DNA from: CAYXFZ01 sp964464385
GTDB lineage: Bacteria; Planctomycetota; UBA1135
Length of the DNA: 51,852 bases
Direction: 5' to 3'
NCBI GenBank assembly: GCA_964464385.1
Contig: CAYXFZ010000004.1
Location: 1 to 51,852, forward strand
Within the stretch, counting starts at the first letter, position 1. Each line of letters begins with the position of its first letter. The translations under genes were made by a program, and so were the position numbers. Shown piece after piece: positions 8,205-16,615 of the stretch. Below the pieces are notes generated by a model, which had not been told where the DNA came from, ran no database searches, and saw nothing but the letters and a program-made list of their open reading frames with translations.

Positions 8205-9611
8205 ATGACTCAACTCGAAGAAAAGGATTACTCCACCACCATGGACGCTTGCTACGCAATCACCGGCACCATGAACCGAGACGAAATTTTGGATCACATG
8301 CGGCGTCACGACGTTCGTTTCCTGCGATTGCAGTTCATTGACATTCTTGGTTCCAGCAAAAACGTCGAAGTTCCAGCCAGCCAGTTTGAGAAAGCGTTGG
8401 ACGGTGAAATCATGTTTGACGGTTCCTCAATCGAGGGATTCACACGCATTGAAGAGTCCGACATGCTGCTGCATCCCGACTATGCCACCTATCGCATTGA
8501 TCCGTGGCCTTCCGAAGGCGCCGGATGGACTGATCACGGCAAAGTGGCGCACATGGTTTGTGATGTCCACAACCCGGATGGCACCAGCTTCGAAGGTTGC
8601 CCGCGTGGCAACTTGAAGCGCGTCAATGCTTGGGCGACAGTACTTGGTTACGAAATGAACTGTGGCCCTGAAGCCGAATTCTTTTTGTTTCACCGCACGG
8701 AAGATGGTGACCCCACCACCGAGACCCATGACGGTGCGGGCTACTTCGACCTAGCTCCGTTCGACCTTGGCGAATCTTGTCGGCGTGAGATTGTCATCGC
8801 TCTGGAAAACTTGGGCTTTGAAATCGAGGCCGCCCACCACGAAGTTGCCCCAGGCCAACACGAAATTGACTTCAAATACGGAGATTCCCTCGCTACGGCG
8901 GATCGGCTCTTCACCTTCCGCTGGGTCGTTCGCAAAATTGCCCAGGATTTTGGCCTGCACGCCACTTTCATGCCAAAGCCTATCTTTGGTCAAAACGGCT
9001 CCGGCATGCACGTCCACCAGTCCCTCTTCTCCGAGGGCAAGAATGCCTTCTACGACGAAAATGACGAAGATGGGATTTCTGCTGTCATGCGTTGGTACGT
9101 CGGCGGGTTGCTCAAGCACGCCCGCGGGCTCTGCGCGATCACCAATCCGACCGTGAACTCCTTCAAGCGGTTGGTGCCGGGCTTCGAGGCCCCAACCCAC
9201 CTTGCATGGTCGAAACGGAACCGCTCCCCGCTCATCCGAGTTCCAGCCCGTCGAGGCATTGGCACCCGCATGGAGTTGCGCATGCCGGATCCATCCTGCA
9301 ACCCCTACCTTGCTTTCGCCTGCATGTTGGCCGCCGGTCTCGACGGCATCAAGAACAAGATTGAGCCGCCGGAGCCCGTGACCGGCAATGTTTACAACAT
9401 GAGCGAGAGGGAACGCAAGCGCCTCAAGATCAAAAGTCTTCCCAGTGACTTGGGCTCGGCCTTGGAAGCTCTGGAAAAAGACGATGTCCTCAAGGGTGCG
9501 TTGGGTGAGCATTGCCTCAATGGCTTCATGAATGCCAAGAAGGCCGAATGGCATGAATACAATGCCGTCGTCCACCCTTGGGAAGTGGATCGCTTCCTGA
9601 ACACCCTCTAA
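8205..9611 (+). CDS. glnA: Glutamine synthetase, type I (alpha-like)
   Basis: This 468-residue enzyme makes glutamine from glutamate, ammonia and ATP, the main entry of ammonium into metabolism. Landmarks: FDGSSIEGF, the CGPEAEFFLF metal-binding segment, AAHHEVAPGQHEIDF, TFMPKPIFGQNGSGMHVHQS (ATP and glutamate binding), the NSFKRLVPG flap loop and RSPLIRVP. The C-terminal NVYNMSERER and AEWHEYNAVVHPWEVDRFLNTL-type ending resemble the alpha subtype (Firmicutes and others), not the beta subtype with its adenylylation tyrosine context, so covalent control is unlikely. The ATG at 8205 is chosen; ATGs at 8241 and 8271 remain possible because none has a strong ribosome-binding site. The gene is monocistronic, with its own terminator. 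Confidence 0.93.
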   Translation: MTQLEEKDYSTTMDACYAITGTMNRDEILDHMRRHDVRFLRLQFIDILGSSKNVEVPASQFEKALDGEIMFDGSSIEGFTRIEESDMLLHPDYATYRIDPWPSEGAGWTDHGKVAHMVCDVHNPDGTSFEGCPRGNLKRVNAWATVLGYEMNCGPEAEFFLFHRTEDGDPTTETHDGAGYFDLAPFDLGESCRREIVIALENLGFEIEAAHHEVAPGQHEIDFKYGDSLATADRLFTFRWVVRKIAQDFGLHATFMPKPIFGQNGSGMHVHQSLFSEGKNAFYDENDEDGISAVMRWYVGGLLKHARGLCAITNPTVNSFKRLVPGFEAPTHLAWSKRNRSPLIRVPARRGIGTRMELRMPDPSCNPYLAFACMLAAGLDGIKNKIEPPEPVTGNVYNMSERERKRLKIKSLPSDLGSALEALEKDDVLKGALGEHCLNGFMNAKKAEWHEYNAVVHPWEVDRFLNTL

Positions 9612-9638
9612 AAACTCTTTCGAGCTTCTGGTTCAACG

Positions 9639-9671
9639 CCCTCGGCCGACATCGGCCGGGGGTGTTTTTTT
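9639..9671 (+). terminator. Rho-independent terminator of glnA
   Basis: CCCTCGGCCG and CGGCCGGGGG pair as a 10-base stem (one G-U) around a 4-base ACAT loop, followed by TGTTTTTTT. It lies 27 bases after the glnA stop, and its T run overlaps the stop codon of the convergent porin gene. Confidence 0.9.
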
Positions 9672-10740
9672 AGAACAAAAGCTGCAAGGTCAAAACCGCA
9701 GAACGGACCTCTCCTGCGGATTCCGTGTCAGCCAGAATCCAAGCCGCTTGCAATCGAGTTTGTTCATCCCAATACCAGTTCAAACACACGGACCGAAGAT
9801 CTGGACTTCCCCCAACCAAGTTTCCATCATTCAGGTCGAGAGAAGAAAGGCGGCCCGCTAATTCCAAGGATGGTTGCCCTTTGGCGGGAACCACCAAGCC
9901 AGGAGCGCCGCGTTCTCGAGACCAAGGGCGATCTTCGCCTAACAACATCCAACCGGCCTGAGTGGACCACCCCTGGTAATTCACTCTGCCCCCTGAGTCC
10001 AATGCTGCCCCCAGGGTCAACCACTCCGCCTGAACCTGAAGTCGCCGCCCGACATAGGCACCCTCCAATTGCCCAATTTGAACCTCCCCCGCGGTCATCA
10101 AACCACCCTCGGCAATGTTCTGTGCCACGTTGTTCTCCGGTTTCGCAGCAATTTGAATGGCTCCCCCGCGCAAGCGGCGCAAACTCGCGGCGGCGCCCCA
10201 TTGCAGCAAGCAGCCTCGGTCCTGAGATACCCAAGGGATCCCCGTCAAGCGAGCCGTAAGGGCGGACTCCGATCCTGAGGTCCCCTCGGCGCCAAAGACC
10301 GAAGCCGAAGGGTTGTAAAAAACGCCAGCGGCCCAGAGCCCGCGCGTTTTCAAAAAATGGCCAGCCATGAGGAAGCCTGTGTTGCGTCCGGGCGCCAAGG
10401 AGGAGGCCACCGAGCGTTCGGGAAATGCGAGCGCACGGACGCTGGTCAAGACTTCGAGACCCAAAGGCTCCTTGAATCGGCCCACCCGCAGAGTCGTGCC
10501 ATTGGAAGTCAGCTCTCGCTGGATCCAAAGATCGCGGATCTGGGCACCCCCCACAACATCCCCGCTCAGTTTGTATTTCATTTCCTGTTTCAAGGATCCT
10601 TGCCAAGACATCCGCAGGCGACGGATTTCGGAAATGCTGTCCGCACGATCCAATCGTAGGACCAAACCAAAGTCAGGATTCGGATCCTGGGCCAGCAATG
10701 GGGTTGCCAAGCCCAGCAAGAAGACCGACCGGACCCCCAT
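9670..10740 (-). CDS. OprO/OprP-like outer-membrane porin
   Basis: This 356-residue protein has a signal peptide ending LLAQ and alternating beta-barrel segments throughout. The segment RVGRFKEPLGLEVLTS and the later PERSVASSLAPGRNTGF resemble phosphate-selective porins O and P, as does the end (SVCLNWYWDEQTRLQAAW), and the last residue is Phe, as in outer-membrane barrels. It should form a channel for anions such as phosphate or polyphosphate, but selectivity cannot be read here. The ATG at 10740 is preferred to a TTG at 10773: it gives a clean signal peptide and a 4-base gap to the aminotransferase. It is last in a long minus-strand run led by an ECF sigma gene. Confidence 0.75.
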   Translation of the reverse strand: MGVRSVFLLGLATPLLAQDPNPDFGLVLRLDRADSISEIRRLRMSWQGSLKQEMKYKLSGDVVGGAQIRDLWIQRELTSNGTTLRVGRFKEPLGLEVLTSVRALAFPERSVASSLAPGRNTGFLMAGHFLKTRGLWAAGVFYNPSASVFGAEGTSGSESALTARLTGIPWVSQDRGCLLQWGAAASLRRLRGGAIQIAAKPENNVAQNIAEGGLMTAGEVQIGQLEGAYVGRRLQVQAEWLTLGAALDSGGRVNYQGWSTQAGWMLLGEDRPWSRERGAPGLVVPAKGQPSLELAGRLSSLDLNDGNLVGGSPDLRSVCLNWYWDEQTRLQAAWILADTESAGEVRSAVLTLQLLF

Positions 10741-10744
10741 CAGC

Positions 10745-11641
10745 TCAAAGGAGCGCGGAGCCTTCCGCGGCAACGAGAGCGGAAAAGAGATGAGTCAGGC
10801 GGGCCGTGATCGGCAAGTCGTCAGCGCCAATCGGGCGTCCATCCAACTCGGAAATTGCCGCAAGTTCTCCCATGGTGCCCGTGCAAAACATTTCGTCGGC
10901 CCGATAAAGAGCTGTCAAGGAAAGGTCGGCGACCTCGAAAGGAATTTGGTTGGCCGCGCACAATTCCAAGACTGCGGCGCGGGTAATCCCCTCGGGACAG
11001 GCACGCGTGGTGGGTGTGCGGACAACACCGCTCTCCACGGCAAAAATGTGGGTGGCATTGGTCTCTGCTACGAATCCCGCCTTGTCTAACATCAGGGCAT
11101 CATCCACGCCAGCGTGGTTGGCCTCGATCTTGGCCAGAATGGACTGGATCAAATTGGCGTGATGAATGTTGGGGTCCAAACAGTCGGGTGGAAAACGACG
11201 CACGCTACTGGTGATCAATCGCAATCCCTTCTTCTCGTAAACCGGAGGTTTGTGTTCAGCGAGGACAATTAGGGTTGGACCAGCCTGGTTGAGACGTGGA
11301 TCCATACCAGAAGTGACCTTGACCCCTCGCGTCAAGGTCAAGCGAATGTGCACGCCATCGCGCATTTGGTTGGCTTCCAGCGTTCGCCGGATTTCTTGGA
11401 CGAGAGTCTCTGGCGTGGGAATCTCGGCAAAAGCCAGGGCCTTGGCGGAGGAAACCAAGCGGGCCAAGTGTTGCTCCAGGCGAAAAATTCGACCGTCATA
11501 CAAGCGCAGGCCCTCCCAAACTGCGTCGCCACCCTGCACCGAGGAATCAAATGGGCTGATCCCGGCCTGATCTCGGGGAATCAGTTCCCCGTTGATGTTG
11601 ATCAGGAGGTCGCGGTTGCGGTCGTCGAACTGTTGGAGCAT
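10745..11641 (-). CDS. Class IV aminotransferase-like protein lacking the PLP lysine
   Basis: This 298-residue protein matches branched-chain or D-amino-acid aminotransferases of fold type IV: ININGELIPRDQAGISPFDSS, YDGRIFRLEQHLARL, IRLTLTRG, AKIEANHAGVDDALMLD, GFVAETNATHIFAV, CPEGITRAAV and FCTGTMGEL. Where relatives have I-K-S-L-N-Y-L with the Schiff-base Lys, it reads I-H-H-A-N-L-I; position 160 is His (codon 11164-11162, CAT). No nearby Lys lines up as a substitute. It may be inactive, have another chemistry or belong to a subfamily with displaced catalysis. The start overlaps pdxA by 40 bases, and no shorter standard start is evident. Gene order suggests a link with vitamin B6 supply, but that is inference. 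Confidence 0.75.
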   Translation of the reverse strand: MLQQFDDRNRDLLININGELIPRDQAGISPFDSSVQGGDAVWEGLRLYDGRIFRLEQHLARLVSSAKALAFAEIPTPETLVQEIRRTLEANQMRDGVHIRLTLTRGVKVTSGMDPRLNQAGPTLIVLAEHKPPVYEKKGLRLITSSVRRFPPDCLDPNIHHANLIQSILAKIEANHAGVDDALMLDKAGFVAETNATHIFAVESGVVRTPTTRACPEGITRAAVLELCAANQIPFEVADLSLTALYRADEMFCTGTMGELAAISELDGRPIGADDLPITARLTHLFSALVAAEGSALL

Positions 11642-12657
11642 GGATCGGCAATTCTAGAGGCACAGCAATCCAGGAGCCGATCCAATGCGTAAGCAAAGGG
11701 GGAAGGGTCGGCTTGGCCCGTACCCACGAGATCGCAGGCGGTTCCATGCATGGGGCTAACCCGCAAGATCTTGCCGGCCGCAAGGACGGTCCATGCTTGA
11801 TTCCGGCCGAGCATCTTCAGTGGAATGAAAGCTTGGTCATGGTAGAGAGCAACCACCACATCCCATTCCCCGGCTAGAGCATCCGCGAAAACCACATCGG
11901 GAACCAAGGGGCCGGCCACGGTAATCCCGTGTTCTTCCCAGGCTCTGGCAATCGCGGGTTTCAAAATGCGGCTCTCCTCGTCACCAAAGGCGCCGTTCTC
12001 TCCGGCATGGGGGTTCAGTCCGGCGAGAGCAACCCTGGGCTTTTCTTTGCCAAAGACATCGCGAGCAACGTGATGTGCCCCGCGGAGAGCGTCCAAAACC
12101 AAACGAACGTTCAGTTTCCCGATGGCTTCGGTCAAGGCCATGTGCCGCGTCGCCAACCAAATGCGCAACTCGCCCGAACAAGCCAGCATTCCCCAACGCT
12201 TGGCGCCGGAAAGCTCGCCCAATATTTGAGTTTGGCCCTCGAAGGGGAAGCCGGCCATATGCATGCTGGTCTTGTGCAGTGGCGGCGTCAAAATTCCATC
12301 TGCTTGGCCTGCCATGGCCAAAGAGCCCGCCCGCAAGACCGCCTCCACAGCTGCCGCACCGAAGGCCGCGGAAGGAGTGCCGCGCGGCTCCTTTGGTAGC
12401 GGATTCTCCAACTCAAGAACAGCTAAGGGTGCCGATGCCGGCCTCGAGAAGCCATCCTCGCTGGTGGTCACGGCTTCCAAGTCCACGGCAAGACCCAAGG
12501 AATCGGCGATGGCTTTGAGGGCAGACAAATGGCCCAAGAAAAGAGGGCGACAACGGGCACGAATCTCAGGACGAGCCAAAGTCAGAAGAGCCACTTCGGG
12601 TCCGATTCCGCACAAATCCCCTTGGGGGATGGCGATACGAGCAGGGTCCGAGCTCAG
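11602..12657 (-). CDS. pdxA: 4-hydroxythreonine-4-phosphate dehydrogenase, probable CTG start
   Basis: PdxA oxidises 4-phosphohydroxythreonine, giving the substrate that PdxJ condenses in vitamin B6 synthesis. Metal-ligand His segments are present: LATRHMAL, GLNPHAGENGAFGDEE and ALYHDQAFIPLKMLG, plus SPMHGTACDLVGTG near the end. The family's N-terminal MGDPxGIGPE appears as QGDLCGIGPE, and the conserved strand RIAI lies before it. No ATG, GTG or TTG exists upstream of that strand within the open frame; the first usable codon is CTG at 12657, which overlaps the upstream TGA as CTGA, the same geometry as other overlaps here. That gives 351 residues. A TTG at 12615 would delete the conserved strand. 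Confidence 0.85.
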   Translation of the reverse strand: MSSDPARIAIPQGDLCGIGPEVALLTLARPEIRARCRPLFLGHLSALKAIADSLGLAVDLEAVTTSEDGFSRPASAPLAVLELENPLPKEPRGTPSAAFGAAAVEAVLRAGSLAMAGQADGILTPPLHKTSMHMAGFPFEGQTQILGELSGAKRWGMLACSGELRIWLATRHMALTEAIGKLNVRLVLDALRGAHHVARDVFGKEKPRVALAGLNPHAGENGAFGDEESRILKPAIARAWEEHGITVAGPLVPDVVFADALAGEWDVVVALYHDQAFIPLKMLGRNQAWTVLAAGKILRVSPMHGTACDLVGTGQADPSPFAYALDRLLDCCASRIADPCSNSSTTATATS

Positions 12658-13283
12658 GGTCGGTAGGCGATGTTAAGGGTGCCCATAAAGAGCAACACAT
12701 CCACCGTGACATCCGCCATGGAGTAACTGGCAGGCGGCGCACTGAAGGTGTAAGTCACACGACCCATATTGAAGGGGGACAGCGCGAACTCGGTCAGCGA
12801 GACCGGGTACAACTGGGTCGTAATGGGGTAAGTGGAAGTTAGGCCACCCATTTCCACCGAGAGGGTGCCGCCTAGGTAACCCTTCGGGAGGAACTGCCAG
12901 AAGGAACCGTTTCCTTGGCCAACCTGGTTCCGATCGAGGCTAACGCGTGCTCGTTTGACGAGACCAAGATTGGTCCAGTTTTCCGCCTGGTCCACGTAGC
13001 CAAAGGGGTCGCCCGCGGCATTGAAGAGAATGCCTTCCATTTCGGCGCTGTCGCTCATCAAACCGAAGACCGGTGGCAATCCCGCGGTGAAGCCTGTAGG
13101 GGGCTTGGGTAAACCGTTGGGCAACCAGAAGAGATCGTCCAGGCGGGGGTCGGCGATGCAGGGCAGGCTGCCGACGACTGGATTATCGCCGCGGCCCTTG
13201 CCGCTGGAGCCCAAGTCGCCCCAAGCCAGACCAGAAACGGCGGTGGCAAAGGTGAGGAGGAGAGCAAGAAGGCGAGTTTTCAT
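12654..13283 (-). CDS. Secreted protein of unknown family
   Basis: This 209-residue protein has a clear signal peptide (MKTRLLALLLTFATAVSGLAWG) and then no domain I recognise. The mature part has Trp/Pro/Gly-rich loops and a C-terminal half with regular strand-like stretches (YPITTQLYPVSLTEFALSP, VTVDVLLFMGTLNIAY), suggesting a beta-sandwich or extracellular protein. It starts with a one-base TGATG overlap after the zinc-finger/TPR gene, and its stop overlaps the pdxA start. Position after a sigma factor and probable anti-sigma factor suggests it may be a target or part of that system. Confidence 0.7.
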   Translation of the reverse strand: MKTRLLALLLTFATAVSGLAWGDLGSSGKGRGDNPVVGSLPCIADPRLDDLFWLPNGLPKPPTGFTAGLPPVFGLMSDSAEMEGILFNAAGDPFGYVDQAENWTNLGLVKRARVSLDRNQVGQGNGSFWQFLPKGYLGGTLSVEMGGLTSTYPITTQLYPVSLTEFALSPFNMGRVTYTFSAPPASYSMADVTVDVLLFMGTLNIAYRP

Positions 13284-14293
13284 CAGGCAGCAAAGAAGGC
13301 CGGCTCTTCACGCTCAATTTGGGCGCGGAAGTCGGCGTTGGAACGAAGATCGGAAAGGAAGTGGGGAGAACTCTGCAGCCAATCGGAACAATGACTCCAG
13401 GTTTCGGGGTAGTCGTCCCGAATGCGAAGGAGCATAGAAACGGCACGATTGGTATCGCCCAAGGAAAGATGCTCGATGGCGATATTGAACAAAACGAAGG
13501 CAAGATCGGGATTGCGCGCCAACATGCCGCTGGCCAAAACCCAACGGTAGGAACGCAAAGCTTGGCGATGCTCGCCCCGCTCATCGTAAATCTGTCCCAT
13601 CTGAATGGCAGCATGAGCCCGGTTGGCGGGGCGATCCGTGTGCAAAAATACTTCGCGGTAACAACCAAGCGCTTCATCCTCACGGCCACAAAGCTGGTGC
13701 ACAAATCCGGAGTAGATCCGGGCTTCAGCAAACTTGGGCTTGAGGTCTAGGGCCTCTTCCAACAGGCGACCGCCATGAGCGAGGTAGTCGTCACCACGAG
13801 CGCGGAGGGATTCCTCGGAAAGAGAGCAGGCACCCGACTCGCCCGCGACATGCATTGCATCGGCCATTTCACCAGCGGAGAACTTGTCCACTTCGACGGG
13901 CTCTTGGGCGACCTGAAGAAGGTAGTCGCCATCGTTGGCCAAGAGGACATAAGCTTTGCCCAATTCGTAGAGAGCGCTGGCCAATCGGCGAACGATCTCG
14001 GCATCCGTCATCCCCTCGAAAAGATCTTCGCCACGCATCCGGCCCAAGCGGCGAGCCAGACTTCCGGGTACGGCCAAGTCACGGTGGGCCAAGGTCTGCA
14101 GGCGAATGGCCTGGAAGAACTCGGCGCAGGAAGAGCAAGCCTCCATGTGCGCCAAAGTGCGTCGGCTACTTTGCTCGGGCAACTCACCGTCGAGCAGGGC
14201 AGAGAGATCCCGCTGGAAGCTGACACAAAGCAAGCCGTTGTGACTCCGCACTTTACGGATGACGTCGAGGAATTCGCCGCGGGTGGTGGTCAT
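13283..14293 (-). CDS. Zinc-finger (anti-sigma-like) TPR protein
   Basis: This 336-residue protein begins with a zinc-finger domain of the zf-HC2 type: Cys23, then His49-x3-Cys53-x2-Cys56 (LAHMEACSSCAEFF), the usual signature of anti-sigma factors that bind their partner in the cytoplasm. The rest is helical with several tetratricopeptide-like repeats, for example LKPKFAEARIYSGFVHQLCGR, REDEALGCYREV and HRQALRSYRWVLA. No transmembrane helix is visible, so it would be a soluble regulator sensing through protein contacts. The start overlaps the sigma-gene stop by four bases (ATGA), tying the two products together. Partner identity is inferred from gene order. Confidence 0.75.
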   Translation of the reverse strand: MTTTRGEFLDVIRKVRSHNGLLCVSFQRDLSALLDGELPEQSSRRTLAHMEACSSCAEFFQAIRLQTLAHRDLAVPGSLARRLGRMRGEDLFEGMTDAEIVRRLASALYELGKAYVLLANDGDYLLQVAQEPVEVDKFSAGEMADAMHVAGESGACSLSEESLRARGDDYLAHGGRLLEEALDLKPKFAEARIYSGFVHQLCGREDEALGCYREVFLHTDRPANRAHAAIQMGQIYDERGEHRQALRSYRWVLASGMLARNPDLAFVLFNIAIEHLSLGDTNRAVSMLLRIRDDYPETWSHCSDWLQSSPHFLSDLRSNADFRAQIEREEPAFFAA

Positions 14294-15135
14294 TGCTTGC
14301 CGACCTCCTGGCGTTGGGTGGCCATTGCCCTGCGATCAGAAACGTCCTGGGAAGTTTGGAATTTCCGCCGCATGATGGTGAAGATCTTGCGCCGGGCGCG
14401 GAAGACCATCATTTTGAGATTCTCCACCCGCACTTCAACACGCTCGGCCGCCTCGCGGTAGGGAAGGGTCTCAACCTCGACGAGGTAAAGTACTCGCTTC
14501 TCTCGCGGCGTTAGACAGCGGTAAGCATCCAGGTAGAAGTGCAAGTAGAGGCGCCATGCGCCGACCAAGTCGGCTTCGGCTTCCCTTTCGGCAGTATTCA
14601 TGAGAGGGTCGCTGGCGCGATCGTCCGCCATCTCGACAACATGGCGCTCTTCGGAATCAGCGGCCCCTCCACCAAGCGAGAGGGAGTAATCCCGCTGGGC
14701 TCGGCGGCTGTGCTTCAGAACCGTATTTCGAATAATGGAATGGGTCCAGTTGCGGAAGGCCGTTCGGCGATCCGGATTGAACTTGAACGGATACCGGTAC
14801 ACATTGAAGAACACTTCTTGCAACACGTCGGCCGGGTCCACCGAGTAATAGGACCGCTTTAGATGGTGGTAGATCAAGCGCAGGAAANNNNNNNNNNGGC
14901 AATCTTCCTGGTTGAGTACGTAAAGAAGTGAGAAGGCCTCTTTGGAGGCCGTGTCCCGATACGTGGCCATGAGAGCGGTAGAAAGAGCATCACGGCTCCA
15001 TTTGCGCGCCTCACGGACCTCCTCAGCCATTTCGCCAAGATTGTGCCCATCTTCTGGGAGACCCACAGCCAGAGCTTCAAGCCTTTCGGCGAAGCCTGGG
15101 TCCGTTCTGGGGGGGGTGGTCCGGGTAGAAGACAT
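14290..15135 (-). CDS. ECF-type RNA polymerase sigma factor (contains assembly gap)
   Basis: This protein of about 281 residues has region 2 (ADVLQEVFFNVYRYPFKF, FRNWTHSIIRNTVLKH) and region 4 (LTPREKRVLYLVEVETLPYR, EAAERVEVRVENLKMMVFRAR), typical of extracytoplasmic-function sigma factors. The N-terminal extension of about 100 residues before region 2 is longer than usual. An N run at 14888-14897 lies just before region 2; the frame happens to continue across it, but its true length is unknown. The ATG at 15135 is chosen because the upstream extension is unlike protein. Its partner follows with an ATGA overlap. On the same strand upstream, GTAACC at 15174-15169 resembles an ECF -35 element, without a clear -10. 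Confidence 0.85.
   Translation of the reverse strand: MSSTRTTPPRTDPGFAERLEALAVGLPEDGHNLGEMAEEVREARKWSRDALSTALMATYRDTASKEAFSLLYVLNQEDCXXXXFLRLIYHHLKRSYYSVDPADVLQEVFFNVYRYPFKFNPDRRTAFRNWTHSIIRNTVLKHSRRAQRDYSLSLGGGAADSEERHVVEMADDRASDPLMNTAEREAEADLVGAWRLYLHFYLDAYRCLTPREKRVLYLVEVETLPYREAAERVEVRVENLKMMVFRARRKIFTIMRRKFQTSQDVSDRRAMATQRQEVGKQ
14888..14897. other. Assembly gap (10 N)
   Basis: Ten N characters inside the ECF sigma gene, shortly before region 2. The missing length is unknown. Confidence 0.95.
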
Positions 15136-15241
15136 GGGGGTAGGGTCCCTAAATGTTAACCTAGGATCGGTTACGCTGTTTCTGGGCAGGAATCTTGGTT
15201 TTGAGCCATCTTTGGCATGCCCCCTAGTCCCATCCCAAGTC

Positions 15242-16297
15242 TTGACCGGACAAGAACTTCCGAAGCTCACGGTGGCCAAAAACAAGGCCGCTGAACTCCT
15301 CGGGGCCGAAAAGGCCTCCGATTTAGAGATCCTGGCTTGCCTCCCTGCCGGGAAAGTGGATTCTCTGGCGGTGGAGAGGCTCGCCAGTTGGCTGGACCAG
15401 GGCCGCGCCGGCGAAATGGGTTGGCTTGAAAATCAGCGAGAAGTGCTGCCGGATCTTCGCGCCTGGAAGCCTTGGGCCAAAAGTTTTCTCATGATTGCGT
15501 TGCCATCGTCACGGCCTGCAGGAGGATTTCGTGAAGGGGGTCGCGTCGCTCGCTATGCCCTGGGCAAGGACTACCACCATGTCATGCGTCGGCGGTTGGA
15601 AAAACTTGGCCGCCATTTGCAAAGGAAGGGTTGCATAGAAAGAGCACGGGCTGTCGTGGATGCCGCCCCGGTTCTGGAAAGAGAATGGGCATTGCAGGGC
15701 ATGCTTGGCTTTCGTGGAAAAAACACCTTAGTCATCCACCCGCATTTCGGCCCCTGGCTGTTGTTGGGAGGCTTGCTGGTGGATCAAGAACTCCCCACCT
15801 TCACTGCCGCCAAACAAACTCCGGAATGCGGAACATGCAACCGATGCGTCCAAGCCTGCCCTACTGGCGCCCTGGATGCCGACTACCAGTTGGATGCTCG
15901 CCGCTGCATCAGTTATCTGACCATCGAACACCGCAGTGCTATCCCTTTGGAAATGCGACCCTTGCTCGGAGACCATGTCTTTGGTTGCGATCTCTGTCTG
16001 GAAGCCTGCCCCTTCGGCGACAAGGCGAAGGACCAACAAGAACTCTGGGGAACCTTGCCCGTTCTCCAAGAATGGCGCCTGGAAGATCTCGTGGTTTGCT
16101 CGGAAGATCAGTTTCAGAAAAAATTCTCTGGCTCCCCAATTCGGCGGGCAGGATGGGAGTGCATGGTTCGCAATGCCTGCGTTGTCCTTGGCAATTTAAA
16201 CCGCGGAGAGAAGGTCCTGCAACAAACATTGCAACACCCCTCCGCCCTTGTGAGGGAGCACGCCGCCTGGGCTCTGGATCAAATCCAGGCTCAGTAG
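15242..16297 (+). CDS. queG: Epoxyqueuosine reductase
   Basis: This cobalamin- and iron-sulfur-dependent enzyme performs the last step of tRNA queuosine synthesis, reducing epoxyqueuosine. Landmarks: WLDQGRAGEMGWL, RVARYALGKDYHHVMRRRL, VDAAPVLERE with the catalytic Asp, the two 4Fe-4S sites CGTCNRCVQACP and CDLCLEACPFG, DARRCISYLTIEHR between them, and a short HEAT-like C-terminal tail. The start is uncertain: no ATG precedes the conserved part. TTG at 15242 (351 residues) gives an N-terminus of normal length; TTG at 15212 and GTG at 15272 are alternatives, and none has a good ribosome-binding site. The 106-base gap to the divergent sigma gene must hold both promoters. Confidence 0.88.
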   Translation: MTGQELPKLTVAKNKAAELLGAEKASDLEILACLPAGKVDSLAVERLASWLDQGRAGEMGWLENQREVLPDLRAWKPWAKSFLMIALPSSRPAGGFREGGRVARYALGKDYHHVMRRRLEKLGRHLQRKGCIERARAVVDAAPVLEREWALQGMLGFRGKNTLVIHPHFGPWLLLGGLLVDQELPTFTAAKQTPECGTCNRCVQACPTGALDADYQLDARRCISYLTIEHRSAIPLEMRPLLGDHVFGCDLCLEACPFGDKAKDQQELWGTLPVLQEWRLEDLVVCSEDQFQKKFSGSPIRRAGWECMVRNACVVLGNLNRGEKVLQQTLQHPSALVREHAAWALDQIQAQ

Positions 16298-16373
16298 CCC
16301 CAATTCCTGCTGATTTTGCGAGTTTCTGGAATTTCATCCGGCAAAGAGGGTTTTCGGGAGGTTTACTCTCTTC

Positions 16374-16580
16374 ATGGACCAGCGCAACTTCTACGCGGAA
16401 ACCAAATTCTGCAATCGGTGCCGGGACTATGTCCGCTATCTGCAGAGCCTTGCAGGTGCCTACTGCGTGGAGTGTGGAGCCAAGGTTCGTCTGTTCAGTC
16501 GCCAGGACTTTAATCAGTTCCTGCACTCCTTGGCAAAAAACAAGGGCAAAGCTGCAGGCGACAACAAACAGGTTTCCTGA
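16374..16580 (+). CDS. Small zinc-ribbon protein
   Basis: This 68-residue protein has two CxxC knuckles (Cys13/Cys16 and Cys31/Cys34) 15 residues apart, forming a zinc ribbon, followed by RLFSRQDFNQFLHSLAKNKGK, an amphipathic and basic tail. A GGGAGG ribosome-binding site lies 12 bases before the ATG, a little far but the best nearby. The compact, ordered sequence and ribosome-binding site argue for a real gene. Similar short ribbon proteins occur in Planctomycetota as far as I recall. Possible roles include binding nucleic acid or ribosomes; none is shown. It lies between queG and thiE on the same strand. Confidence 0.75.
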   Translation: MDQRNFYAETKFCNRCRDYVRYLQSLAGAYCVECGAKVRLFSRQDFNQFLHSLAKNKGKAAGDNKQVS

Positions 16581-16615
16581 TTGCTTCCAGGTCGATCGGG
16601 TAGTCTGCCTTATCC

